DNA of 64,000 bases. It comes from HK1 sp965221725 (GTDB taxonomy: Bacteria > Pseudomonadota > Gammaproteobacteria > HK1). Made by a program: the position numbers and the translations under genes. Under the pieces are notes generated by a model. It saw nothing but the letters and a program-made list of their open reading frames with translations, did not search any database and was not told where the DNA came from. This document shows positions 15,204-23,609 of the stretch, in pieces (position 1 is the stretch's first letter; each line of letters begins with the position of its first letter). Where the stretch lies: assembly GCA_965221725.1 (NCBI GenBank), contig OZ244909.1, positions 1,736,001 through 1,800,000 on the forward strand, given 5' to 3'.

Positions 15204-16161
15204 CCCGGAGGGCGAGGCGGTGTTCACCATCACCCGCGAGCGCTTCGATGCCGTCGCGGCCCGGTATCCGCAGGTGGCGCGGCGCCTGGAGGTGTGCATC
15301 GACTGGGACCTCGATCACTTCGAAAGTTCGATGCGGACCGCCGAGGTGCTGGTCGCCTGGGACCTCCCGACCGCAGACCTCGCGCGCCTTGCCCCGAAGC
15401 TGCGCCTGATCCACATCACCGGTGCCGGCGTCGAACATCTGTGCCCGATGGACTGGGTGCCGGAAGGGGTCACCGTGGTCAACAACCGCGGCGCCCACGC
15501 GGACAAGGCGGGCGAGTACGGCCTGATGGCAGTGCTGATGCTCCACAACCACCTCCCGGCCATCCTCGGCAACCAGCGCCGCGCGCACTGGGAATCGCTG
15601 TACTCGACCCCGATCGCAGGGAAGACGCTGCTCGTGATCGGCACCGGCAGCATCGGCGCCGCCGCCGCGCACCGCTGCCGCGCCCTTGGCGTGCGGGTGC
15701 TCGGCGTGTCGCGGCACGGATGCCCGCTCGATGCGTTCGACGAGATGCACACCCCCGATCGCCTGGACGCGCTGCTCCCGCAGGCGGACTTCGTGTTCGT
15801 CGCGGTCCCGCTCACCCCCGAGACCCGCAACCTGCTCGACGCCCGCCGGCAGGCGCTCCTGAAGCCGGGGGCGGGGGTGATCAACGTCGGGCGGGCGGCA
15901 ACCATGGACTACGAGGCGCTGACCGCCCACCTTCGCAGTGGGCATCTCGCGGGCGCGGTGCTTGATGTCTTCGACCCCGAGCCGCTGCCGCCGGATTCGC
16001 CGCTGTGGCACGTCCCCAACCTCGTGCTCACCCCCCACGTCTCCGCCGATGACGGCGACGCCTACGTCGCCCTCACCCTGGAACTCGTGTTCCGCAACCT
16101 CGAACGGCTCCTCGACGACCGCCCGCTTGCGAACGTCGTGAGACCGGAGCTCGGGTACTGA
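15151..16161 (+). CDS. D-isomer 2-hydroxyacid dehydrogenase (GhrA/hydroxypyruvate-reductase-like)
   Basis: 336 residues from MRIHIKNN (4 codons inside the longest frame). NAD(P) site VIGTGSIG (GxGxxG) near residue 165; conserved NRGAH, DVFDPEPLPPDSPLW and the catalytic-His block LTPHVSADD. Reduces a 2-oxoacid or oxidises a D-2-hydroxyacid in the cytoplasm. Its first 53 bases are duplicated at 14398-14450, with the toxin-antitoxin pair between. In the island it may handle a 2-oxoacid released after demethylation or deamination. Confidence 0.85.
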   Translation: MRIHIKNNHASPETFPPTPEGEAVFTITRERFDAVAARYPQVARRLEVCIDWDLDHFESSMRTAEVLVAWDLPTADLARLAPKLRLIHITGAGVEHLCPMDWVPEGVTVVNNRGAHADKAGEYGLMAVLMLHNHLPAILGNQRRAHWESLYSTPIAGKTLLVIGTGSIGAAAAHRCRALGVRVLGVSRHGCPLDAFDEMHTPDRLDALLPQADFVFVAVPLTPETRNLLDARRQALLKPGAGVINVGRAATMDYEALTAHLRSGHLAGAVLDVFDPEPLPPDSPLWHVPNLVLTPHVSADDGDAYVALTLELVFRNLERLLDDRPLANVVRPELGY

Positions 16162-16323
16162 GATCCGAACGGCCTTTCCACCGCAGCGACTCCGGCAGGA
16201 CCAGGGCAGGGGCGCGCAGACAAACATCGAATACGTCGGCTGGCGGCGTCGAGTCTCGGCGCGAGGGAGTGTCGCCGGAGTCGGCCGATCGTGGTCGAGT
16301 CGAATTTCACGAGGGAATTCCCG

Positions 16324-17703
16324 ATGGCGAGCCAAAGCGAACCCCTCGCGGGGCGGCACTCCGCCGGTGCTGTCTTCCTTGCCTTTCTCGCCCTGGGGCT
16401 GACCTCCTTCGGGGGGCCGGTGGCCCATATCGGCTACTTCCGCGAAGCGTTCGTGGTCCGCCGGAAGTGGATGGACGAGCGTGGGTACGCGGACCTGGTC
16501 GCGCTGTGCCAGATGCTGCCCGGCCCCACGTCGAGTCAGGTCGGGATCGGCATCGGGCTCGGCCAGGCCGGGTTCGCGGGGGCACTGGCGGCGTGGGCCG
16601 GCTTCACCGCACCGTCGGCGATCCTGCTCATCGCGCTCGGCTACGGGGTGGTCGCGTTCGACGACGGGATCCCGCCCGGCCTGCTCCGCGGGCTCGGGGC
16701 GGTGGTGGTCGCGGTGGTGGCCCAGGCGGTGTGGGGGATGGCGCGGACACTCTGTCCCGACGCCATGCGGTTCACCATCGCGGTGCTGGCGGCGGCGGCG
16801 GTGCTCGCGCTCGGGGGCGCCGCAGCGCCGGTGGCGGTCATCGCCGCCGGCGGTCTCGCCGGATTCCTTTTTCTCCGCGATGAGACCGCCGCCGCATCTG
16901 CTGCGCCCGAGTCATCGCGAATCCGCCGGCGCAATGCTCGGCTGAATCCGGTTTCCGAATCCATGGCGCCGACTGGCGCTCGCGGGTCGCAAGGGGTTCA
17001 GGCAACTACTCGGGTGAATCCGGTTTCCAAAGCCACTGCGCCCGCCGCGCCCGAGACGGCGCGAACCACGCCGATGCCCGGCATCGCGCCGGGCATTGCC
17101 ATCACGGCGCTCGCGCTGTTCTTCGCGTTGCTCGTCTTCCTTCCCGTCGCGGCGGCGGTCCGGCCATCGCCGGCGCTGGCGCTCGCCGACAGCTTCTACC
17201 GCACCGGCTCCCTGGTGTTCGGCGGGGGGCACGTGGTGCTGGCGCTTCTGAAGGCGGAGGTGCTGCCGGCCGGCTGGGTGCCGGAGGACATCTTTCTCGC
17301 CGGCTACGGCGCCGCCCAAGCGGTGCCGGGCCCGCTCTTCACCTTCTCCGCCTATCTCGGCACGGTGATGGAAACGCCGGGCGGGTGGGCAGGGGGCCTC
17401 CTCTGCCTCGCCGCCATCTTCTTGCCGTCGTTCCTGCTGGTCATCGGCGCCCTGCCCGGCTGGAACGCACTGCGGCGGCTCGAACGCGGGCGCCGGGCGA
17501 TGCGCGGCGTGAACGCGGCGGTCGTCGGCCTGCTCCTTGCCGCCCTCTACGATCCGGTGTGGACAAGCGGGGTGCTCTCGGCGCGGGACTTCGGGCTGGC
17601 GCTGGCCGCGTTCGCGCTGCTCGTGGCGTGGAAGCTGCCGCCGTGGCTGGTGGTGATCCTGGGCGCAGCCGCCGGATGGGGGGTGGAGACGCTCGTCGGT
17701 TGA
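16324..17703 (+). CDS. chrA: ChrA-family (CHR) two-domain chromate transporter
   Basis: 459 residues from MASQSEP; an upstream in-frame GTG adds 11 residues. Two homologous halves: the N-half has FLALGLTSFGGPVAHIGYF and MLPGPTSSQVG; the C-half has TGSLVFGGGHVVLALL and AQAVPGPLFTFSAYLG. These are the CHR-family FGGP and PGP motifs. About 10 membrane segments. Expels chromate from the cytoplasm or takes up a related oxyanion. The linker between halves is unusually long and contains a duplicated GAATCCGGTTTCC motif (about 16943 and 17015; encoded NPVS twice), as if a small repeat had inserted in frame. Confidence 0.9.
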   Translation: MASQSEPLAGRHSAGAVFLAFLALGLTSFGGPVAHIGYFREAFVVRRKWMDERGYADLVALCQMLPGPTSSQVGIGIGLGQAGFAGALAAWAGFTAPSAILLIALGYGVVAFDDGIPPGLLRGLGAVVVAVVAQAVWGMARTLCPDAMRFTIAVLAAAAVLALGGAAAPVAVIAAGGLAGFLFLRDETAAASAAPESSRIRRRNARLNPVSESMAPTGARGSQGVQATTRVNPVSKATAPAAPETARTTPMPGIAPGIAITALALFFALLVFLPVAAAVRPSPALALADSFYRTGSLVFGGGHVVLALLKAEVLPAGWVPEDIFLAGYGAAQAVPGPLFTFSAYLGTVMETPGGWAGGLLCLAAIFLPSFLLVIGALPGWNALRRLERGRRAMRGVNAAVVGLLLAALYDPVWTSGVLSARDFGLALAAFALLVAWKLPPWLVVILGAAAGWGVETLVG

Positions 17704-17709
17704 GGCTAA

Positions 17710-17896
17710 CCCGGAAATGTCACCGCTCCGCGAAGCGAGGGCGCGGAGATGGCTGGTTGCGCAAGGCGAACGCGAGTCAGGGCGCGCAGGCGTACCTGAC
17801 AGTACGTCGAGCACCCGGGCCGCCCCCATGTCACATTCAACGCGGCGAAAGCAGTCGGATCCGTGCCAGCAGCCGTGAATCGGTGACATTTCCGGG
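17710..17896. repeat. 187-bp dispersed repeat, copy A, behind the chromate transporter
   Basis: Bounded by perfect 16-bp inverted ends CCCGGAAATGTCACCG / CGGTGACATTTCCGGG. A central hairpin CGTAC-ctgaca-GTACG is kept in other copies. Similar 187-bp copies lie at 50581-50767 and, inverted, at 54475-54660. It begins 7 bases after the chrA stop. The rest of the gap, 17897-18152, shows no gene. Confidence 0.88.
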
Positions 17897-18152
17897 CTGA
17901 GTCCGCCGGTTGCCAGGCGCGATGGACTTGCCAAACCAGGCAGAAGACCGCAACCACCGAGGTCGATCATTTCGGCGTTCCTGCACGCCGAGTCAACCGG
18001 GAGAAAACCATCAGGTCTTCCGTCATCCGATGCCGTAAGTCCCCGACGTCGGTCCAGCGTCATGCGGGACGTCACCAGGATCGCCCGATTTCGCGGAGAT
18101 CTGCGACGACAGAAACGCATGGAGCGTGATCCGGGCCGCCGGGAAACCGCGG

Positions 18153-19541
18153 CTATGCCGTGTGCACTTCCGTCCCGATCCACGCCCGCACCTGCCGTTC
18201 GATCTCCGCGCGACGGGCAGTGCGTTCGAGATTCATGGTCCCGTGGACGATGCGTCCGACCTCCCGGCCCACGGTGCGCTGCCGCACCACATCGTCCCGA
18301 TCGCCGGTGGCCGGTACGCGCACGATGACGTCGCCGGCCATGGTCGGCACCCGCCCGCCCGGGCCGGGGCGAAGCGGCGGCGGCTCGACCCCCTCCGCCA
18401 GCGCCCGTACCGCCCGGCGGAGCATCCGGCGGTAGAGCGCCACGCCCTTGTCGGTGGTCGCGAGCCGTTCCTCCGCATGCACCGTGATCGGCCCCTGGGA
18501 GACCTGGGCTTCGTAGTCGCCCGGCATCGCCCGGCCTTCCTCGGGGCTGCGTTCGACGCCGGTCTGCCCGACGAAGTCCACCCGGTTCAGACCCACCTTC
18601 GAGCGGTCGCCCTTGCCGTCGAGGTCGAGATCGCCGCCGAAGTGGCGCCAGGCGATGATGCGGCAGTGGGTGTCGTCGACCGGCACTGTCCACTTGGTGA
18701 TGCCCACGCCGGGGAAGAACTTCTCCCGGTCCGGGTTCTGGTAGATGTCCGGGGGCTGCGCAATGGCCGGGAGCAGGACCTCGGCGGTGCGCACCCAGAT
18801 GAAGTCCTCCCAGCGGCGCACGTTGGTGAGGTAGATCCCGGTGTGGTCCTCGAACTGGTGCCACTCCACCACCGGCATCGCGCCCCAGGCCGGGTTGAAG
18901 TGGGCGCGGGTCACCCGGGTGTGCAGGAACACGCTGTGGAACGGGTCCATCGGGTTCTCGGCCACCTGGAGCCAGTTGCACGGGTAGTCGATCAGGTAGG
19001 GCACGAGCTCGACGCCGGGGAGCGAGAAGGTGTCGAGCTGCGGCAGCTCGGGCATGCGCTCCGGGGGGCCGAGCCAGGCGAAGACGAGGCCGGCCAGCTC
19101 CCGCACCGGATAGGCGCCGTGGCAGAGCTTGCGGGGGATGGGGCTGTCCTCCGGCTCCCCGGGTGCCTCCAGGATGGTGCCGTCCACGTCGAACAGCCAG
19201 CCGTGATAGCAGCAGCGGATGCCGCGCTCCGACACGATGCCGTACTCCAGCGACGCCCGGCGGTGGCTGCAATGCTTGTGCAGCAGGCCGATGCGGCCCG
19301 AGCGATCCCGGAACAGGACGAGTTCCTCGCCGAGCACCCGGACGAGGACGGGCCGCTCCCCGATCTGCTCCGTCATCGCCACCGGCATCCAGAAGCGCCG
19401 GAAATACTCCCCGCAGGGGGTGCCGGGGCCGGTATGCGTGAGTTCCGGATCCTCCCGGGCGTCGGAGACGCGGTGGTATCCGTTGTAGCGCCGCGCGCGC
19501 TGCTCGGTGGTAGCGGCGGTGGCGGTGGCGGTGGCGGCCAT
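18153..19541 (-). CDS. Rieske oxygenase, phthalate-dioxygenase-like long form (third of four)
   Basis: 462 residues. Rieske site C91-x-H93 ... C110-x2-H113 (CSHRR ... CCYHGW); iron-site segment NPMDPFHSVFLH. Clear paralogue of the 12963 gene, sharing GPGTPCGEY, RRASLEYG and HAEERLATTDKGVALYRRML (HAEEHLAPSDKG in the other). Starts one base after the stop of the ABC ATPase gene, so uptake and oxidation are in one transcript. The N-terminus is an Ala/Thr-rich low-complexity tract. Confidence 0.9.
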   Translation of the reverse strand: MAATATATAATTEQRARRYNGYHRVSDAREDPELTHTGPGTPCGEYFRRFWMPVAMTEQIGERPVLVRVLGEELVLFRDRSGRIGLLHKHCSHRRASLEYGIVSERGIRCCYHGWLFDVDGTILEAPGEPEDSPIPRKLCHGAYPVRELAGLVFAWLGPPERMPELPQLDTFSLPGVELVPYLIDYPCNWLQVAENPMDPFHSVFLHTRVTRAHFNPAWGAMPVVEWHQFEDHTGIYLTNVRRWEDFIWVRTAEVLLPAIAQPPDIYQNPDREKFFPGVGITKWTVPVDDTHCRIIAWRHFGGDLDLDGKGDRSKVGLNRVDFVGQTGVERSPEEGRAMPGDYEAQVSQGPITVHAEERLATTDKGVALYRRMLRRAVRALAEGVEPPPLRPGPGGRVPTMAGDVIVRVPATGDRDDVVRQRTVGREVGRIVHGTMNLERTARRAEIERQVRAWIGTEVHTA

Positions 19542-19542
19542 G

Positions 19543-20286
19543 TCAGTGGGAGAGGATCTGGCTCAGGAAGAGCTTGGTGCGGTCGCTCTCGGGGTTGGCG
19601 AAGAACTTCTCCGGCGGGGCGGATTCGACGATCCGGCCCTCGTCCATGAACACCATGCCGTCGGCCACGGTGCGGGCGAAGCCCATCTCGTGGGTGACGA
19701 CGATCATCGTCATGCCGCTTCGCGCCAGATCGATCATCACGTCGAGAACCTCCTTGATCATCTCCGGGTCGAGGGCCGAGGTCGGCTCGTCGAACAGCAT
19801 CACCTTCGGTTCCATGCAGAGCGAGCGAGCGATGGCCACCCGCTGCTGCTGCCCGCCCGAGAGCTGGGCCGGGTACTTGTCCGCCTGCTCCGGGATGCGC
19901 ACCCGTTCGAGGTACTCCATCGCCCGCGCCCGCGCCTGCGCCTTCGACATCCCGCGCGCCCGGGTCGGCCCGAGCATGCAGTTCTCCAGCACCGTCAGGT
20001 GAGGGAAGAGGTTGAACTGCTGGAACACCATGCCGACCTCGCGCCGGACCGCGGCCACGTTCTTCGTGTCGTCGTCGAGCTCCTGCCCGTCGACCACGAT
20101 GCGCCCCTCCTGGTGCTCCTCCAGGCGGTTGATGCAGCGGATCACGGTGGACTTGCCGGACCCGGACGGCCCGCAGATCACCACCCGCTCGCGCTCGTGG
20201 ATGGTGAGGTCGATATCCTTGAGCACGTGGAAGTCGCCGAACCACTTGTTCACCCTTTCAAGCTCGATCACCACCTTGCCGGTCAT
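19543..20286 (-). CDS. Polar amino acid ABC transporter, ATP-binding subunit (GlnQ/HisP-like)
   Basis: 247 residues from MTGKVVIEL; the frame could open 20 codons earlier but homology starts here. Walker A GPSGSGKS, signature LSGGQQQR, Walker B VMLFDEPTSALDPE, switch VVTHEMGF. Energises the two membrane subunits encoded divergently at 20546-22311. Followed by the third Rieske gene after one base. The 259-base divergent gap on its 5' side shows no recognised operator. Confidence 0.93.
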   Translation of the reverse strand: MTGKVVIELERVNKWFGDFHVLKDIDLTIHERERVVICGPSGSGKSTVIRCINRLEEHQEGRIVVDGQELDDDTKNVAAVRREVGMVFQQFNLFPHLTVLENCMLGPTRARGMSKAQARARAMEYLERVRIPEQADKYPAQLSGGQQQRVAIARSLCMEPKVMLFDEPTSALDPEMIKEVLDVMIDLARSGMTMIVVTHEMGFARTVADGMVFMDEGRIVESAPPEKFFANPESDRTKLFLSQILSH

Positions 20287-20545
20287 TCGCTGGTCCTCGC
20301 GTGGGTCATGCGGGCTGGCTGGAGCCTGCACAGGCAGTCGTTTCATCGCGCCCCGTCCAGCCGCAAACTCGGGAAAAAGGGGGGAGCGACGAGCGGAGCG
20401 TGCGAGGGTCCGTCTGCGCCGTTGTCGCCCATGATGCCAATCTACTGGTGGATGTGACAGGATCGACCGTGGCGCTCGGCCATCCCCACCCGTGTCGTGT
20501 CATTCGCCCAATGTCGGATACCCGATCTCGCCCCCTCCATGAGGC

Positions 20546-21421
20546 ATGACAAGAAGCCACCACAGCGGGAGTGCACAGGTGTCGACTGAAGGCACGGGAG
20601 CCGCGAGAACACGGGCCCGGTCGGCACGTTCGCGCCCCGTCAGATGGTGGCGCAGCCGAACGTTCGACATCGCGCAGTTCATCGTGCTCGCGGGCGGTCT
20701 GATCTGGCTGGCGGTGCGCGGCGCGGAAGCCATGGGCTACAACTGGCAGTGGTACCGCATGCCGCAGTACTTCTGGCGGGTGATCGACGGCGAGCTGATC
20801 TGGGGGCCGCTGATGACCGGGCTCGCGGTGACCCTGGAGCTGTCGGCGTACTCGATGGTCCTCACCATCCTCATCGGCCTGGTGACCGCCCTGCTTCGCC
20901 AGTCGGGTTCGATGTCGGGCGAGATCCTTGCGAAGGTGTATCTGGAGGCGATTCGCAACACGCCGATGCTGGTGCAGCTTCTCGTGTTCTACTTTGTCAT
21001 TTCACCCATCATCGGTATCGATCGGTTCTGGACCGGGGTGCTGTGCCTGAGTGTCTTCGAGGGCGCGTTCGCTTCCGAGATCATCCGCGCCGGCATCACC
21101 TCGGTGCCCCGCGGGCAGTGGGAGGGCGCTGCGTCCATCGGATTGTCGCGCGGACAGATCTACCGCGAGGTCATCCTGCCCCAGGCGGTGCCGCTGATGC
21201 TCCCGCCAATGACCGGCGTGCTGATCAACCTGATCAAGCACTCGGCCATAGTCAGCGTGATCGCGGTATTCGACCTCACAACCGAGGGACGCAACGTCAT
21301 CGCCGACACGTTCATGAGCTTCGAGGTCTGGCTCACCGTGGCGGGCATGTATCTCGTCATCACCTGCACGCTTTCGGTGTTCGTCGGCTATCTCGAGCGG
21401 CGGGTGGCGCGAAAGGATTGA
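20546..21421 (+). CDS. Polar amino acid ABC transporter permease 1 (HisM/GlnP-like)
   Basis: 291 residues; a basic N-terminal extension of about 35 residues, then about five membrane segments. EAA loop EIIRAGITSVPRGQWEGAASIG, the site that docks on the ATPase. A GTG 11 codons in is an alternative start. Two bases before the next permease gene. Carries the substrate across the inner membrane. Confidence 0.9.
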   Translation: MTRSHHSGSAQVSTEGTGAARTRARSARSRPVRWWRSRTFDIAQFIVLAGGLIWLAVRGAEAMGYNWQWYRMPQYFWRVIDGELIWGPLMTGLAVTLELSAYSMVLTILIGLVTALLRQSGSMSGEILAKVYLEAIRNTPMLVQLLVFYFVISPIIGIDRFWTGVLCLSVFEGAFASEIIRAGITSVPRGQWEGAASIGLSRGQIYREVILPQAVPLMLPPMTGVLINLIKHSAIVSVIAVFDLTTEGRNVIADTFMSFEVWLTVAGMYLVITCTLSVFVGYLERRVARKD

Positions 21422-21423
21422 CG

Positions 21424-22311
21424 GTGACGCCGTTCGGACTCAAACGCCGATTCCGACCACTCGACGCGGTCATACTGGCCACGGTCGGGGCAATCGTCAT
21501 CTTCGTCGTTTACAAGGTCGACTCGGTGCTCGCCTACCGGTGGGACTGGAGCGTGATTCCGCGCTTCCTGCTGCGGCGCGACGAGGACACCGGCAGCCTC
21601 GCCCCCAACCTCTTCGTTCTGGGGACGCTGACCACGATTCGCCTCGCCTTCTGGAGCCTGATCCTCTCCGCGCTCATCGGTGGAATCATGGGAATCATGC
21701 GCACGAGCCGGCGCCTGTTTCCCAGAATGCTGAGTCGCGCTTACGTGGAACTGATCCGCAATACGCCGCCGCTCGTATTCATCTTCGTCTTCTACTTCTT
21801 CATCTCAAGTCAGATCATGCCCCTGCTCGGGCTCGAAGATCTGGCCGGCAACGTGTCGCCCGCAACGGCCATCCTCATGGAATGGCTGGCGGCGCCACCA
21901 AAGTTGTTCTCGAACTTCCTCGCAGGCGTGATCTGCCTCTCGATGTTCTCCGGGGCCTACGTTACGGAGATCGTCCGCGCCGGCATCGAGTCGGTTCCCA
22001 GGGCCCAGTACGAAGCGGGCGGGAGCATCGGGCTTTCGCCCCTGCGGACGATGCGCCATGTGGTGCTGCCGCAAGCGCTGCAGCGCGTCGTCCCGCCGCT
22101 TGCCGGACAGTTCATCATCCTCATCAAGGACTCTTCGCTGGTGTCGCTGATTTCCATCCAGGAGCTCACCTTCTACGCGCTCGAAATCGCGGTTTCGACC
22201 ACTCAGGTCTTCGAGGTGTGGATCTTCGTGGGGCTGCTCTACTTCGCCATCTGCTATAGCTGCGCCATCGCGTTCGACTGGATCGAACGGCGCGGAGCGG
22301 CGCATCGCTGA
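21424..22311 (+). CDS. Polar amino acid ABC transporter permease 2
   Basis: 295 residues from a GTG at 21424, two bases after the first permease stop. EAA loop EIVRAGIESVPRAQYEAGGSIG; about six membrane segments, with a periplasmic insert after VLAYRWDWSVIPRF as in AapQ/BztB-type permeases. Together with permease 1 it forms the heterodimer usual for amino-acid importers. Confidence 0.9.
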   Translation: MTPFGLKRRFRPLDAVILATVGAIVIFVVYKVDSVLAYRWDWSVIPRFLLRRDEDTGSLAPNLFVLGTLTTIRLAFWSLILSALIGGIMGIMRTSRRLFPRMLSRAYVELIRNTPPLVFIFVFYFFISSQIMPLLGLEDLAGNVSPATAILMEWLAAPPKLFSNFLAGVICLSMFSGAYVTEIVRAGIESVPRAQYEAGGSIGLSPLRTMRHVVLPQALQRVVPPLAGQFIILIKDSSLVSLISIQELTFYALEIAVSTTQVFEVWIFVGLLYFAICYSCAIAFDWIERRGAAHR

Positions 22312-22445
22312 TGCCGGCGTGAAAGGACCTCACCTTCCAGGCGCCGATAACAGGGCCACCCTCCCCAGGGCGTGAAAGGGTGCACGGGGCGAAGGCGCAG
22401 GCGCTCCGAGGGTCCAACAGCAAACGAACGAGGCCCGGAACGAAC

Positions 22446-22477
22446 GAAGGGGCCGCACCCGTCGGTGCGGCCCCTTC
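22446..22477. terminator. Hairpin terminator between convergent importer genes
   Basis: Perfect 14-bp stem (22446-22459 with 22464-22477, arm GAAGGGGCCGCACC) and loop CGTC, between the permease stop and the binding-protein stop. No T-run of note, so it may work on both strands as a strong stem or with help. The rest of 22312-22499 shows no gene. Confidence 0.75.
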
Positions 22478-22499
22478 AAGGCAAACCGGCCGCAGTCTG

Positions 22500-23342
22500 C
22501 TACTGGTCGGCGACCATCCCGGCCCAGTCCCGGGTGGTGAACCAGTAATCGTGGCGCTCCTTCAACCAGCCACTGGCATGGTTCTCCTGAATCCAGTTGT
22601 TGAAGTAGTTGAGCGCATCGGGGTCTCCCTTGCGCAGCGCGAAAGCTTCACGGGTGGGCGACATCAGCTTGGGCGACACGACCCGCAGCTTGTCGCCGCG
22701 CTTTTCGACCTCGAACGCAGCCTTCGGAGGCGTCGACGACACCCCATCGACGTTCCCGTTTGCGGCTTCCTGATAGGCAAGGGTGTCGTCGTCGAAGTAG
22801 ATCAGCTTCGCCTTCGGGAAGTTCTTCTGCATCGCGGTCGCACCGGTGGATGCGCGCCGGGTGGCGATCGTGATCCCGGCCTGGTTGAAGTCCTCCAGAG
22901 TCGTCAGCCCCTTCTCATCCGCACGCTCGGTGCTCGCCATCAGGATGTAGCCGGTGTTGGCATAGGGGTGGGTGAAGTTGACGGTGAGGTTGCGCTTCAT
23001 GGTGATGGACATGCCACCGATGATGACGTCGAACTTGCCGGCGACCAGGGCGGGGATGATCCCGTCCCAGGCGGTGGGCACGAACTCGATGTCGACGTCC
23101 ATGTCGCCGGCCAACTTGGTGGCGACATCGATTTCGAATCCGATCAGCTCGCCGTTCTTGTCACGCATCGCCCACGGCACGAACGTGGCCATGCCGACGC
23201 GGAGCGAACCTCGCTTCTTGATGGTTTCGACGACGCTTTCCGACGACAGGGCCTGGCGCGTGCCATCCGCCATCACGTTCGAGGCCGCAGCGAACAGAGC
23301 GGCGGCAGCGATGGCGGGAACCGCGTACTTGAGAGCTTTCAT
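22500..23342 (-). CDS. Polar amino acid ABC transporter, periplasmic binding protein
   Basis: 280 residues. Sec signal peptide (KALKYAVPAIAAAALFAAASNVMA, cleavage probably after A25), then a family-3 solute-binding fold: GSLRVGMATFVPWAMRDKNGEL, GFEIDVATKLA, WDGIIPALVAGKFDVIIGGMSIT. These include the Arg/Asp carboxylate and amine ligands of amino-acid binders. Convergent with the permeases and divergent from the fourth Rieske gene. Captures an amino acid or derivative; specificity unknown. Confidence 0.92.
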   Translation of the reverse strand: MKALKYAVPAIAAAALFAAASNVMADGTRQALSSESVVETIKKRGSLRVGMATFVPWAMRDKNGELIGFEIDVATKLAGDMDVDIEFVPTAWDGIIPALVAGKFDVIIGGMSITMKRNLTVNFTHPYANTGYILMASTERADEKGLTTLEDFNQAGITIATRRASTGATAMQKNFPKAKLIYFDDDTLAYQEAANGNVDGVSSTPPKAAFEVEKRGDKLRVVSPKLMSPTREAFALRKGDPDALNYFNNWIQENHASGWLKERHDYWFTTRDWAGMVADQ

Positions 23343-23609
23343 GATGTCATCCTCGCTGAATGGTGATGACAGTGTTGCACCGGGCGATCCGACCCGTCAA
23401 CGACTCGGCCCACCCGACCCGACCGAAGCGGTCCGTTCGGCGCAGCACGGCCGACGCGGGTTGGCCGGATCCCTGCCCCTGCCGGCTCGCCGGCACGATT
23501 CAGCGGGTGGATCCGAATTTATCGAAGAATCCCTAAAAGCAGCCCACGCAGATCGGTCGTCCCTGCGCTACCATGCTGTCCTGAAACTTTGGTGTGGAGA
23601 CGCTATCCG

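Noticed and set aside
16912..19272. A 786-residue minus-strand frame across chrA, the 187-bp repeat and the third Rieske gene
   Set aside because: No motif in this frame; the Rieske protein is in another frame with all its ligands.
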